From positions 992,001-1,056,000 of the forward strand of contig JAWLAG010000001.1 in assembly GCA_041395505.1 (NCBI GenBank): 64,000 bases of DNA. The letters run 5' to 3'. The notes beneath the pieces are model-generated. The model was not told the origin of the DNA. It saw only the letters and a list, made by a program, of their open reading frames with translations, and did no database searches. The position numbers and the translations under genes were made by a program. Origin of the DNA: Steroidobacteraceae bacterium. Lineage in GTDB: Bacteria > Pseudomonadota > Gammaproteobacteria > Steroidobacterales > Steroidobacteraceae. This document shows, one piece after another, positions 52,867-60,869 of the stretch (positions within the stretch are counted from its first letter, which is position 1; each line of letters opens with the position of its first letter).

Positions 52867-54065
52867 ACACTCGCGAGACCGAGTACCGATATGCTGGCGA
52901 TATTGCGATTGGGTATGCCGCCAAGATTGTGCGTAACGCCAATGCTCGGTGACTTCAACTGTCGGTCGCCGGCGCGGCCGAGCAACTGCTGATAAACCTC
53001 ATATGCCATGCGCAGTCCTGATGCACCGATGGGATGTCCGAAGCATTTCAGGCCGCCGTCGATCTGGCAGGGTATGGCACCGTCCGCGTCGTAACGCCCG
53101 TCCAGCACATCGTGAGGTGCCTTGCCGATAGCCGACAATCCAAGATCTTCCATGAGCACCAGTTCGGTGATCGAGAAGCAGTCGTGCACTTCGATCAGGT
53201 CGATCTCCCGTTGCGGATCCCCGATACCCGCTTCCTGCCATGCGCGCTGACTCGCGATGCGGGTCGTCAACGTGTAACTGCCATCCCAGGAATTGTGCCC
53301 CATTTCGACGCCGTTGCTCGGTGCGAGCTGCAACGCCTTGATACTGACCACGTCACGCCGGCCGAGGCCGCGCGCGATTTCCGGCGTGGTCACGATGGCA
53401 CAGGCAGCACCGTCGCTGACGCCACAACAATCGAATACGCCGAGCGGGTAGGAAATCATGGGCGCATTGAGGGCTTGGTCGATGGTGATGCGGTTGCGCA
53501 GGTGCGCCTTCGGGTTGCGCGCGCCATTCTCGTGGCTCTTCCAGGAGATATGCGCCATGGCACGGCGCAATTCGTCCATCGAATAGCCATGCCTGGCTGC
53601 ATAGGCGCTCGCGAGTTGGGCGAAGGCACCCGGCGCGGTGCTGCTTGGCAGGTACAGGTCCTCGAAGGTTCCCTTGGTGCGCTCCGGCAGGCCACCGTAG
53701 CCGGTGTCCTTGAGTTTTTCGACACCTAGCGCTAGGGCGATGTCGCAGGCGCCGGCAGCGACAGCGTACACCGCTCCGCGCAATGCCTCGGTTCCGGTCG
53801 CGCACAGGTTCTCGACGCGGGTCACGGGAATGTTGGGCAGGCGCAGCGTCATCGACATCGGCAGGGGTGACTTGCCGATGTTCTGCTCATCGAAGAAGAC
53901 GCCCAGCCATGCCGCCTGCAATTGGTCGCGCTCGATCCCGGCATCGGCAATGGCCTCGTTGAATGCCTCGACCATCAGGTCATCGGCACCGCAGTCCCAG
54001 CGTTCGCCGAAACGCGAGCAACCCATGCCGATGATCGCAACCTTGTCCTTGATACCGCTTGCCAT
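52863..54065 (-). CDS. SCP2-type thiolase (lipid-transfer-protein/thiolase family)
   Basis: A 400-residue thiolase-fold enzyme of the SCP-x group. Nucleophile Cys88 lies in VENLCATGTEALRGA. The second catalytic region has IEVHDCFSITELVLMEDLG, and the His region is CFGHPIGASGLRM, with SIGVTHNLGG at the end. Members act in side-chain degradation of sterols and branched acids, often as aldolases or thiolases together with a DUF35 partner. The DUF35-carrying gene lies just upstream (4-base gap). Confidence 0.9.
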   Translation of the reverse strand: MASGIKDKVAIIGMGCSRFGERWDCGADDLMVEAFNEAIADAGIERDQLQAAWLGVFFDEQNIGKSPLPMSMTLRLPNIPVTRVENLCATGTEALRGAVYAVAAGACDIALALGVEKLKDTGYGGLPERTKGTFEDLYLPSSTAPGAFAQLASAYAARHGYSMDELRRAMAHISWKSHENGARNPKAHLRNRITIDQALNAPMISYPLGVFDCCGVSDGAACAIVTTPEIARGLGRRDVVSIKALQLAPSNGVEMGHNSWDGSYTLTTRIASQRAWQEAGIGDPQREIDLIEVHDCFSITELVLMEDLGLSAIGKAPHDVLDGRYDADGAIPCQIDGGLKCFGHPIGASGLRMAYEVYQQLLGRAGDRQLKSPSIGVTHNLGGIPNRNIASISVLGLASV

Positions 54066-54069
54066 CGAG

Positions 54070-55500
54070 TCAGCTCTTTACTGCTTTCCAGAAGTAGCGC
54101 CGGAAGCCACGTCGCGTATCGAAATCCTTGATGCGAAATTCGAAACTGACCTGATCACCCACCACGAGTTCTCCGGTCGCAAGATCCGCGAACTCCATGA
54201 GCAGATTGCCGCCTTCCTCGAACGCAACATTGCCGTAAATATACGGCGGTCGGGGCGAATATGCCTGCCAGTCCTCGGTGAAGGTCTTGACGCGGCCGCG
54301 GCTGTTGGCAAGGCGATACGGCTGCTGCGTATCGGTCGCGCGGCACTCGGGGTTGACGCAGACCCGGGCGCGCGGAAACTGCACGGCCTGGCAGGCGCTG
54401 CAGCGGCCACCCACGAAGCCGTTGACATCGCGGTGCCGGCGCCACGCGGTCGATTGCGCGCTGCGATTGTCTCGCTCGGCGCGCATGCCAAAATCGACAT
54501 CGACGATGCCGGCGTGCGAGAGATAACGAACATACTGCTCTTCCGCGCGGCCTGCCGAGATCGCCGTGTTGAGCGAAGATTTGCGCGCGAGCGCCGCCGC
54601 GCCGCCGCTTCGCAGCACCAGGGCATCCACGCCCTGACCAAAGCCCACGAGCAGGATGTTCTGTCCAGGCTGCGCTGCATCGAGCGCCGCGGCGAGCATC
54701 ATGAGCGGTTGGGCGGCACCGCAATCGCCAACGTCCGCTGCGAGATCCGGCGTCAGCGGGCATTCGCCGAGCTTCGCCGCGCGGGCAATTGCGCGCGCCA
54801 TCGCGCCGCCGCCCGGCAAAATTGCGGCGTGCAGGTCCGTGCGCTGCAGGCTGGCAGCGGCGAGCGCGCGATCGACAGCGGCAGGAATGAGTTTGGTCAG
54901 GCCTTCGTCCCGGACCCAACGCTCCTCCAGCGTGTAGTCGAAATCAGCGTCGGTGCCGCGGTAATGGTCGACGAAATCTGCGCTGAGCTCGGCCGACCCG
55001 AGCAACTGGGCGAGCGGATCGGCAGTCGCTTCGATGCGCAGCGCAACCGCCCCATGTCCGTACTTGAGTTCCTCGGGACTGGCCGGCCGCGCTTTGCGCG
55101 CATCGCTCGCAATAACGAGCTGTGCTCCGGAGCAAGAGTTGCCGATTGCCCGCAGCAGTGCGCCGGTGCCTGCGCGGAGCGAGCCTGTGACGTCCGTGCC
55201 GGCGTGCGCGGGATCGAGGTCGAGCGCCTCGCCGACCAGCGCTGCGTTGCTGCGGTCGGCGAAGGGCAGGGTGGTGGAGGCGAGCCACAGCGCATCGACC
55301 GAATGCTCATTGCCCATCGCGCCGCGCGCGGCAGCAACGGCCATGGTCAGGGCATCCTCATCCCAGTTGCAGATCGATCGCGAACCCTTGGCCTTGGCAG
55401 CCTGCGGATTCGCCCAGGCGGTCGCCGCGGCGATGCTCGAGCGAGCGAGTCGCAGCCGCGGCACGAAGACATGAATTCCGGTTACGGCCGCTGTACGCAT
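54070..55500 (-). CDS. HMG-CoA-synthase-like protein fused to DUF35 zinc ribbon/OB fold
   Basis: A 476-residue two-part protein. Residues 1-345 follow the thiolase/HMG-CoA synthase fold (MRTAAVTGIHVFVPRLRL, GHGAVALRIE, ILPGGGAMARAIARAAKLG, ADVGDCGAAQPLMMLA). The catalytic Cys expected in the ACYxGT motif appears to be Leu108 in TGSLRAGT. Residues 360-476 form a DUF35 domain with a zinc ribbon (Cys367, Cys370, Cys381, Cys386) and an OB fold. It may be a scaffold or acyl-CoA-binding partner of the adjacent SCP2 thiolase, rather than an active synthase. Confidence 0.82.
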   Translation of the reverse strand: MRTAAVTGIHVFVPRLRLARSSIAAATAWANPQAAKAKGSRSICNWDEDALTMAVAAARGAMGNEHSVDALWLASTTLPFADRSNAALVGEALDLDPAHAGTDVTGSLRAGTGALLRAIGNSCSGAQLVIASDARKARPASPEELKYGHGAVALRIEATADPLAQLLGSAELSADFVDHYRGTDADFDYTLEERWVRDEGLTKLIPAAVDRALAAASLQRTDLHAAILPGGGAMARAIARAAKLGECPLTPDLAADVGDCGAAQPLMMLAAALDAAQPGQNILLVGFGQGVDALVLRSGGAAALARKSSLNTAISAGRAEEQYVRYLSHAGIVDVDFGMRAERDNRSAQSTAWRRHRDVNGFVGGRCSACQAVQFPRARVCVNPECRATDTQQPYRLANSRGRVKTFTEDWQAYSPRPPYIYGNVAFEEGGNLLMEFADLATGELVVGDQVSFEFRIKDFDTRRGFRRYFWKAVKS

Positions 55501-55502
55501 GA

Positions 55503-56714
55503 CTAGAACTGGTAGTAGGGCTCGAGCAGCGGTTTGATGCGCAGATTCTCCGGCACCTGATCGGCGCCTATGCGCCGGTCGAGTTCTTCGTGCCAGTGAT
55601 AAATTCGCCGCTCCTGATAGTTGAGCGGCATGCCCTTGAAGCCGGGCGACATCACGGATTGCTGGATCTGCGCTGCAAACTGCAGGTCCTCGTCGAGGAT
55701 GCGGTCGAAGTTGGCAATGCGTGTGTCCCAGATCGCATCGAGTGGACCATCACCCCAGTCCGGGGCGAACCAGATGCATTCGATGCGCATGGTCGTGTCC
55801 GAGGTCGGCCAGAACAACAGGAACGGGCAGCCGCTCGGGTCGATCGGAGTGACCAGGTTCGGATAGAAATTGAACGACGGATTGTTCTTGTCGGCGATTA
55901 CGGTCGCCGTTGCAACGCGCTTGAGTCCGCGGGTACCAGGGTCTGACCAGTCTTCCCTGCGGTTCGGCGTCACCATCAGTGAGTGACCGTTGCGATAAAG
56001 CTCGATGCACGCACCGCGATGATCAAGAAAACGGTCGACTGTATTCTGGTGGATGGACTTCAGGTGGTAGACCTCGAGAAAGGCATCCATCAGGACTTTC
56101 ACGTTGCACTCGACGTCGAAGGCCTCCTCACGCACGTAGCGCCAGCTGAGCGGCTGGAACTGTTGAAAATAATCGCCGAAAGGCGCGACATGTTCGGCGA
56201 GGGGCTCCGCCTGCGGGTCCTCGTTGATGAAGATCCAGTTGAAGAACCTCTCGCAGCGGACCTCGATGAGCCGCCTTTCGGCCGGGTCCAGGCCGACGAA
56301 ATCGCGCTTGTCGCGCAGGTTGATCAGTTCGCCATCGAGTCGATAGGTCCAGCCGTGATAACTGCAGACAAAGCCCTCGCACTTGCCGGAAGCATCCTTG
56401 ACGAGCGGTGCGCCGCGATGACGGCAGGTGTTGTAGAAGGCGCGCACGACATTGTCCTTGCCCCGCACGATGACAATCGGCGTGCCGGTCTTTTTCCACA
56501 GGAGAAAGCTGCCGCGTTCGGGCAGTTGATCGATATGGCAGGCATAGAGCCAGCTGCGTCGCCACAAGTGCTGGCGCTCGAGCTTCAGGAACTGCGGATC
56601 GACATAGCGACCAGCCGGAATGTCGGGAAATTTCGGGAAGCCAGGCGGCGGGGCAGTGCGTGCCGCCTCGTAGCGCATCGTGCTGAGTATTCTTTCGACT
56701 GTGCTGGCATCCAT
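55503..56714 (-). CDS. Rieske non-haem iron oxygenase, alpha subunit (first copy)
   Basis: A 403-residue oxygenase. The Rieske cluster ligands are Cys97, His99, Cys117 and His120 (YNTCRHRG and FVCSYHGW). The iron site has His217 and His222 in LEVYHLKSIH and a likely carboxylate in DEDLQFAAQ. The bridging position is Glu214. It shares only domain-level similarity with the second copy, so the two probably act on different steps or positions. It is the first gene of the operon, with a TATAAT -10 about 70 bases upstream, and its stop is 2 bases before the next start. Confidence 0.92.
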   Translation of the reverse strand: MDASTVERILSTMRYEAARTAPPPGFPKFPDIPAGRYVDPQFLKLERQHLWRRSWLYACHIDQLPERGSFLLWKKTGTPIVIVRGKDNVVRAFYNTCRHRGAPLVKDASGKCEGFVCSYHGWTYRLDGELINLRDKRDFVGLDPAERRLIEVRCERFFNWIFINEDPQAEPLAEHVAPFGDYFQQFQPLSWRYVREEAFDVECNVKVLMDAFLEVYHLKSIHQNTVDRFLDHRGACIELYRNGHSLMVTPNRREDWSDPGTRGLKRVATATVIADKNNPSFNFYPNLVTPIDPSGCPFLLFWPTSDTTMRIECIWFAPDWGDGPLDAIWDTRIANFDRILDEDLQFAAQIQQSVMSPGFKGMPLNYQERRIYHWHEELDRRIGADQVPENLRIKPLLEPYYQF

Positions 56715-56750
56715 GGCGGACTGACGATCCGAAGGTGGGTCTGTGCGGGC

Positions 56751-56789
56751 CGGGCAGATGCCCGTTCCCTCGACATCGATCCGATTATA
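56751..56789 (-). promoter_or_regulatory. Probable promoter and leader hairpin of the Rieske operon
   Basis: On the minus strand a perfect TATAAT occurs at 56789-56784, about 70 bases before the first Rieske gene. No convincing -35 is present 16-18 bases upstream, so an activator may be needed. The leader holds a 14-base palindrome, CGGGCA-GA-TGCCCG, at 56751-56764. Confidence 0.4.
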
Positions 56790-56867
56790 GGCGTGGTCCG
56801 TCGAAAAGAAACAGGCCTGACTGTTTTTATGCCGTCAGCACGACATAACAGATTGATTTTTATAGGA

Positions 56868-56909
56868 AAGCAAGAAAATCAGGTGACTCCCGTGAGGGAG
56901 TCACCTGAT
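56868..56909 (-). terminator. Intrinsic terminator of the TonB-receptor gene
   Basis: A perfect 14-bp stem (56878-56891 with 56896-56909) with a 4-base loop, starting 11 bases after the receptor stop. In the minus-strand direction the stem is followed by a T-rich stretch (TTTTCTT). This is the best Rho-independent terminator in the window and separates the receptor from the Rieske operon downstream. Confidence 0.88.
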
Positions 56910-56919
56910 CGCAGAGTGC

Positions 56920-59900
56920 TTATTCGCCGACGATGCGCAGGACCACGCGACGATTGGTCTGGCGTCCCTCGTCCGTGGCATTGCTCGCAATCGGCTGCGC
57001 CTCGCCATACCCACGGGCACTCAAGCTGTTGCTCACCCCGTGAGCCTTCAGATACCCCATCACCGTCTCCGCCCGGCGCTGCGAGAGCGTCTTGTTGTAG
57101 CCCGCCGATCCCACGCTGTCGGTGTGCCCGGCCACTTCCACTTCAAGCTCCGGATAGCGCTTCAACGTCGCGACCGCACGATCCAGCACCGACTCGCTCC
57201 CCGCGCTCAGCTCGGCACTGTTGGTCTCAAAAACCACCCCGGGCAGGCGGATCTCTTCCTTGAATGAACAGCCGTCCTCATCCACCCGATCGCCCTTCGG
57301 CGTGCCAGGGCACTTGTCCTTGCTGTCCACGACCCCATCGCCATCGGAGTCCACTTCGCAGCCGCGCGCATCGACCTTCGCACCCGCGGGCGTCCCCGGG
57401 CACTGGTCCTGGCTGTCGACCACGCCATCGCCATCCGAATCGAGCTCGCAGCCCCTCGCATCCACCCGCGCTCCGGCCGGCGTCCCAGGACACTTGTCCA
57501 TGTCATCCGTCACACCATCGCCGTCACTGTCCACAGGCGCAGGCGGCGGCGGCGGTGGTGGCGCTACAGCTCGCGGCGCTTCGCCGCCGCCGAACTTGTA
57601 GTTGAAATTGATGCCGATGACCCGCGGATGCGGCCGCAGGCGAATACCACTGGCGCCGAAGTTCTCCTGCGTACCGGTGTAGTACTTGGTGTCGGTCAGG
57701 TTCTGCACATACAGACCGACGCTGGTGCGTTCCCAGTCCATGCCAGCCCGCAGATTGATCAGATCGAAGGACGGGCTGAGATAGGGGAACTCGCCGACCA
57801 GCGGCGCACGCTGCAGACCCTGGTTGGGCGACGGGCCCAGGGTTTGCTGATTGGTGAGACCTTCAACGTCGGAATACTGACCGTCACGATGGACGAACTC
57901 GCCACGGATCCAGGCATCGCCACCGGCGGCCGGCCAGCGATACTCGCCGAAAGCGTTGAAGGTGATCTCCGGTGCCTTGGGCAGCACGAGGCCTTTCAAG
58001 GTGGGCGTGAATCCACCCGTGATCTGAACGCCGCGCTGCGGCTGGTTCAGCGCATTGATGAAGATCGGGTCTTCGGTGATCTCGCTGCTGAGATAGCCGA
58101 AAGCGCCGCCGATAGTGATGCGCTCGGAGGTGCGTGCCACGATTTCGATTTCGAGGCCCTTGGCTTCCGCCTTCGGCACGTTGATCGTCTGCTCGAAGTT
58201 CGACGACAGGTCACCTGGCGTCAGGAAACGGAACGCCTCCATCTGCAGGTCTTTCCAGTCGAGCTTGAATACCGAGGCATTGACCCGCACCCGGCGATCG
58301 AGGAACTCGGACTTCATGCCGATTTCGTAGTTGGTGAGGGTCTCTTCGTCGTAGGGCACGATGAAGGGGACGTCGTTGGCGTTCGTATTGTTGCCGACGC
58401 TGCTGCCGCCCGCCTTGTAGCCGCGCGAGACAGTCGCATAGAGACGGGTGTTGTCCGAAGCCTTGAAATTGAACACCAGCCGCGGCGATACGTTGCTGAA
58501 CGAGCGCTTGGCGCTCGCCGGCGGGCGCGCATAGTTCTGGAAGCTCTGGAAGAAGCCGAAGCTCGGCGGCGGAGACGGCGGGTTGACTGGGGCAATGCCG
58601 AAAGATGCGACCTCGTTGAGCACGTCGTCACTGGTGTAGCGGGCACCCAGGCTGATGTCCAGCCGATTGGTGGCATGCAAGGTCGCGTCGGCAAACACCG
58701 CCAGGCTGTCGACTTCGAAATTCTTGTTGTTGCGCGCAAGACCCAGCCCTTCCGGGAAGGGCGGCAACAAGCCCGGCGGCGCCGTTGGATCGGAGGACAC
58801 CGCGACGTTGTTGAATTGCTCCTGGTCGTCCTGGGCGTACAAGGCACCGACCGTCCAGTCGGCGCGCTCGCCCGAGGCCTCGAGGCGCAGCTCCGTGCTC
58901 CAGGATTTGCCGTCGTACTTGTTGGTGCGCTTCAGCGCATCGACACCGCCCATCAGGTCGTTGTCGAACAGGCGCTCCTGGCTGGCGTCGATGAGGCCGC
59001 TGATCCACTTGAGCGTCATGCCATTGCCGAAGCGGTGCCGGAGGTTCGCGACCGCTACGAAAGTATCGAGGGTGTTCTTCTCCGGCAGGTCGTGGCTCAG
59101 CTTGTCCTGGTTATCGGGCCAGAACCCGGTGCCCGGATCGAACGCCGAGGTAATCCCGAAGGTGTCGATCGAGTCGAGGTCGAGCACGCCCGAAGGCACG
59201 TTCTCGTCGGTGCCCTGGCGTTGATTGCTATAGAACAGGCTCAGCTTGAGATCGGTATCTTCAGTGAGGCTCCACAACGCCTTGACGCGCGTGTCGACAT
59301 ATTGATGGCCGCTGTCCTTGCGTCCGGTCGGGTTGATGTTCTTGACGATGCCGGAGCTGTCCTCGTAGTAGGCCACGCCGCGCAGCTTGAACCGGTCCGT
59401 GACCGGCAGATTGATGACGCCATTGATATTGAACATGTCGCCGGTGGTGCTGTAGGTCTCCGCACCGGCGCCTATGCTGCCTTCGAACACATCGGTTGGA
59501 TCACGCGTCGTGAGGTTGAGCGCGCCACCCAGGGAGTTGCGGCCGAAATAGGTGCCCTGCGGGCCGCGCAGTACTTCGATGCGCTCCATGTCCGGCAGCA
59601 AGGGGTTCGCCACCTGGTTCGGCACCGAGGCAACACTGAACTCGTCGAGATAGATACCGACGGAATTGACGAAGGCGTTCTCTCCGGACACCAGGTTGTT
59701 GATGCCGCGAATGGCGATGCCAATACCGCGCGCACCGGACTGGCCATCTTCCGTGTAACTGACGTTGGGCGTCGTCGCGAGATAATCCGTCGCGCTCTTG
59801 ATGCTGAGTTTGTCGATGTCGCCGCCGCTGATGGCCGTCACGCTGATCGGCACGTCCTGCAGTCGCTGCTCGCGGCGCTGCGCCGTGACCACGACCTCCT

Positions 59901-59982
59901 GCAGGCCGGCGTCGTCCTGGGCTGGCAAGGTGGTGGGAACTAACAAGACTACGGACAGGATCGCAAGCACTGACCTTTGCAT
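56920..59982 (-). CDS. TonB-dependent receptor fused to TSP3 repeats and OmpA domain
   Basis: A 1020-residue outer-membrane protein. Signal peptide: residues 1-20 (SVLAILSVVLLVPTTLPAQ). TonB box/plug: LQEVVVTAQRREQRLQDVPISVTAIS and VLRGPQGTYFGRNSLGGALNL. The beta barrel runs to about residue 803, ending GINFNYKFGG. A Pro-rich linker leads to three thrombospondin type-3 calcium repeats (818-906, DSDGDGV..D..CPGTP) and then an OmpA/MotB peptidoglycan-binding domain (907-1020, VAGHTDSVGS, LSQRRAETV, NRRVVLRI). Ordinary receptors stop at the barrel. I use the ATG at 59982. It has its own promoter and terminator. Ligand unknown. Confidence 0.93.
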   Translation of the reverse strand: MQRSVLAILSVVLLVPTTLPAQDDAGLQEVVVTAQRREQRLQDVPISVTAISGGDIDKLSIKSATDYLATTPNVSYTEDGQSGARGIGIAIRGINNLVSGENAFVNSVGIYLDEFSVASVPNQVANPLLPDMERIEVLRGPQGTYFGRNSLGGALNLTTRDPTDVFEGSIGAGAETYSTTGDMFNINGVINLPVTDRFKLRGVAYYEDSSGIVKNINPTGRKDSGHQYVDTRVKALWSLTEDTDLKLSLFYSNQRQGTDENVPSGVLDLDSIDTFGITSAFDPGTGFWPDNQDKLSHDLPEKNTLDTFVAVANLRHRFGNGMTLKWISGLIDASQERLFDNDLMGGVDALKRTNKYDGKSWSTELRLEASGERADWTVGALYAQDDQEQFNNVAVSSDPTAPPGLLPPFPEGLGLARNNKNFEVDSLAVFADATLHATNRLDISLGARYTSDDVLNEVASFGIAPVNPPSPPPSFGFFQSFQNYARPPASAKRSFSNVSPRLVFNFKASDNTRLYATVSRGYKAGGSSVGNNTNANDVPFIVPYDEETLTNYEIGMKSEFLDRRVRVNASVFKLDWKDLQMEAFRFLTPGDLSSNFEQTINVPKAEAKGLEIEIVARTSERITIGGAFGYLSSEITEDPIFINALNQPQRGVQITGGFTPTLKGLVLPKAPEITFNAFGEYRWPAAGGDAWIRGEFVHRDGQYSDVEGLTNQQTLGPSPNQGLQRAPLVGEFPYLSPSFDLINLRAGMDWERTSVGLYVQNLTDTKYYTGTQENFGASGIRLRPHPRVIGINFNYKFGGGEAPRAVAPPPPPPPAPVDSDGDGVTDDMDKCPGTPAGARVDARGCELDSDGDGVVDSQDQCPGTPAGAKVDARGCEVDSDGDGVVDSKDKCPGTPKGDRVDEDGCSFKEEIRLPGVVFETNSAELSAGSESVLDRAVATLKRYPELEVEVAGHTDSVGSAGYNKTLSQRRAETVMGYLKAHGVSNSLSARGYGEAQPIASNATDEGRQTNRRVVLRIVGE
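57265..57531 (-). repeat. Three 90-base tandem repeats coding for TSP3 units
   Basis: Three nearly identical 87-90-base units encode Asp-rich DSDGDGVxD...CPGTP...GC repeats of the receptor. High identity at DNA level suggests recent duplication or gene conversion, so the copy number may differ between strains. Confidence 0.88.
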
Positions 59983-60083
59983 AGACCTTCCCCTCGAAAC
60001 ACGGTGTTCTTGAATTCTACCGATGGGCCGTCGGGCCCGCCGTACGGTTGCAACCATGATACAGCGGCGCAAGCCTTGGGGGA

Positions 60084-60114
60084 TTAGTTTATGCCTCAAC
60101 TAAATGCTTGGCAA
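60084..60114 (-). promoter_or_regulatory. Promoter and palindromic operator of the TonB-receptor gene
   Basis: Minus strand: -35 TTGCCA (60114-60109), a 17-base spacer, then -10 TAAACT (60091-60086). The -10 is covered by an inverted repeat TTAGTT-N8-AACTAA (60084-60103), the right size for a dimeric repressor. The leader to the start codon is about 97 bases. It does not match the Fur box I know. The promoter lies just after the stop of the DUF2306-like gene. Confidence 0.5.
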
Positions 60115-60120
60115 CGGAGG

Positions 60121-60537
60121 TCAACTTAGAAACATCGAGTGCATGAGCCGGCCCGGCGTGAAGGCCAGGACCCCTGCAACGAGCGCGCCGCCGATGTAGC
60201 TTCCAAGCAACGCCCGCCGGTGCCCTGCGACATGGCCGCGGCGAATGGCGCGCAGTGCGAGCGCGATGGAAATCAGCGTGAGGGGTACGAACAGATGAAT
60301 CCAGCCGAGATTCAAAGGTCCCAGGGCGATGCGAGCGAAACCGGGCGATTCGATGAATACGGCGGAGAATGAAGTGAGGGTCATCAGCGCCATGTACAGG
60401 ACGCCGACGACGCGGTGAGTGAGCGAGCCCTTTCGGCTTGCCAGAAAGAGCCAAGCGCCCAGTCCAAAGGCCGGCACAACCGTGTAGACGTGAAGCTGGA
60501 CGGGGAGCGACGCTTCGGCGAGCAGGGCAAGGTTCAT
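60121..60537 (-). CDS. DUF2306-like membrane protein
   Basis: A 138-residue inner-membrane protein with four hydrophobic helices: VQLHVYTVVPAFGLGAWLFL, VLYMALMTLTSFSAVFI, IHLFVPLTLISIALALRAI and a final one. The pattern GSLTHRVVGVLYM with HRRALLGSYIGGALVAG resembles the DUF2306 group, whose function is unknown. It overlaps the upstream regulator by 4 bases, so regulator, membrane partner and this gene form one operon. Confidence 0.75.
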   Translation of the reverse strand: MNLALLAEASLPVQLHVYTVVPAFGLGAWLFLASRKGSLTHRVVGVLYMALMTLTSFSAVFIESPGFARIALGPLNLGWIHLFVPLTLISIALALRAIRRGHVAGHRRALLGSYIGGALVAGVLAFTPGRLMHSMFLS

Positions 60538-60869
60538 TCGGTGTCTCCTGTGGTGCCTGTCGGGCCGCCGGTACCGACCAACCGGCCGAGGTGTTCGACA
60601 TAGGCCTTGAATGCGCTGCGTCCTTCGGCTGTAAGCGCACATTCCGTGCGCGGTTTGCGCGCGATGAAGTGCTTGGTGATCGTCAGATAGCCTGCTTCCT
60701 CGAGTCGCCGCAGATGCACGCTGAGATTGCCGTCTGTGGCACCGATGCGATCGCGCAGAAACGTAAACTCTGCGCGCTCGAGCGTTGCGAGCACCGCCAT
60801 GATCGAAAGGCGCAGCCGCGAATGAATGACATCGTCAATGCGGCTGTGATCGAAGACCCGATCGGCCAT
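60534..60869 (-). CDS. Winged-helix transcriptional regulator
   Basis: A 111-residue DNA-binding protein with a winged helix of the ArsR/MarR-like short class: SRLRLSIMAVLATLERAEFTFLRDRIGATDGNLSVHLRRLEEAGYLTITKHF. The recognition helix is DGNLSVHLRRLEEAG. The ATG at 60869 overlaps the preceding stop by one base. Such short regulators are often next to a membrane protein that they control. Here it sits between two membrane-protein genes and upstream of the receptor, whose palindromic operator it might bind (inference). Confidence 0.85.
   Translation of the reverse strand: MADRVFDHSRIDDVIHSRLRLSIMAVLATLERAEFTFLRDRIGATDGNLSVHLRRLEEAGYLTITKHFIARKPRTECALTAEGRSAFKAYVEHLGRLVGTGGPTGTTGDTE

Noticed and set aside
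57265..57531. Regular 90-base repeats as a CRISPR array
   Set aside because: There are no spacers; the units are contiguous, in frame and code for TSP3 calcium repeats.
57628..59943. A 771-codon open frame on the + strand opposite the TonB receptor
   Set aside because: It is the mirror of a GC-rich coding frame. It has no domain pattern, while the minus strand shows a full receptor with signal peptide, plug and barrel.
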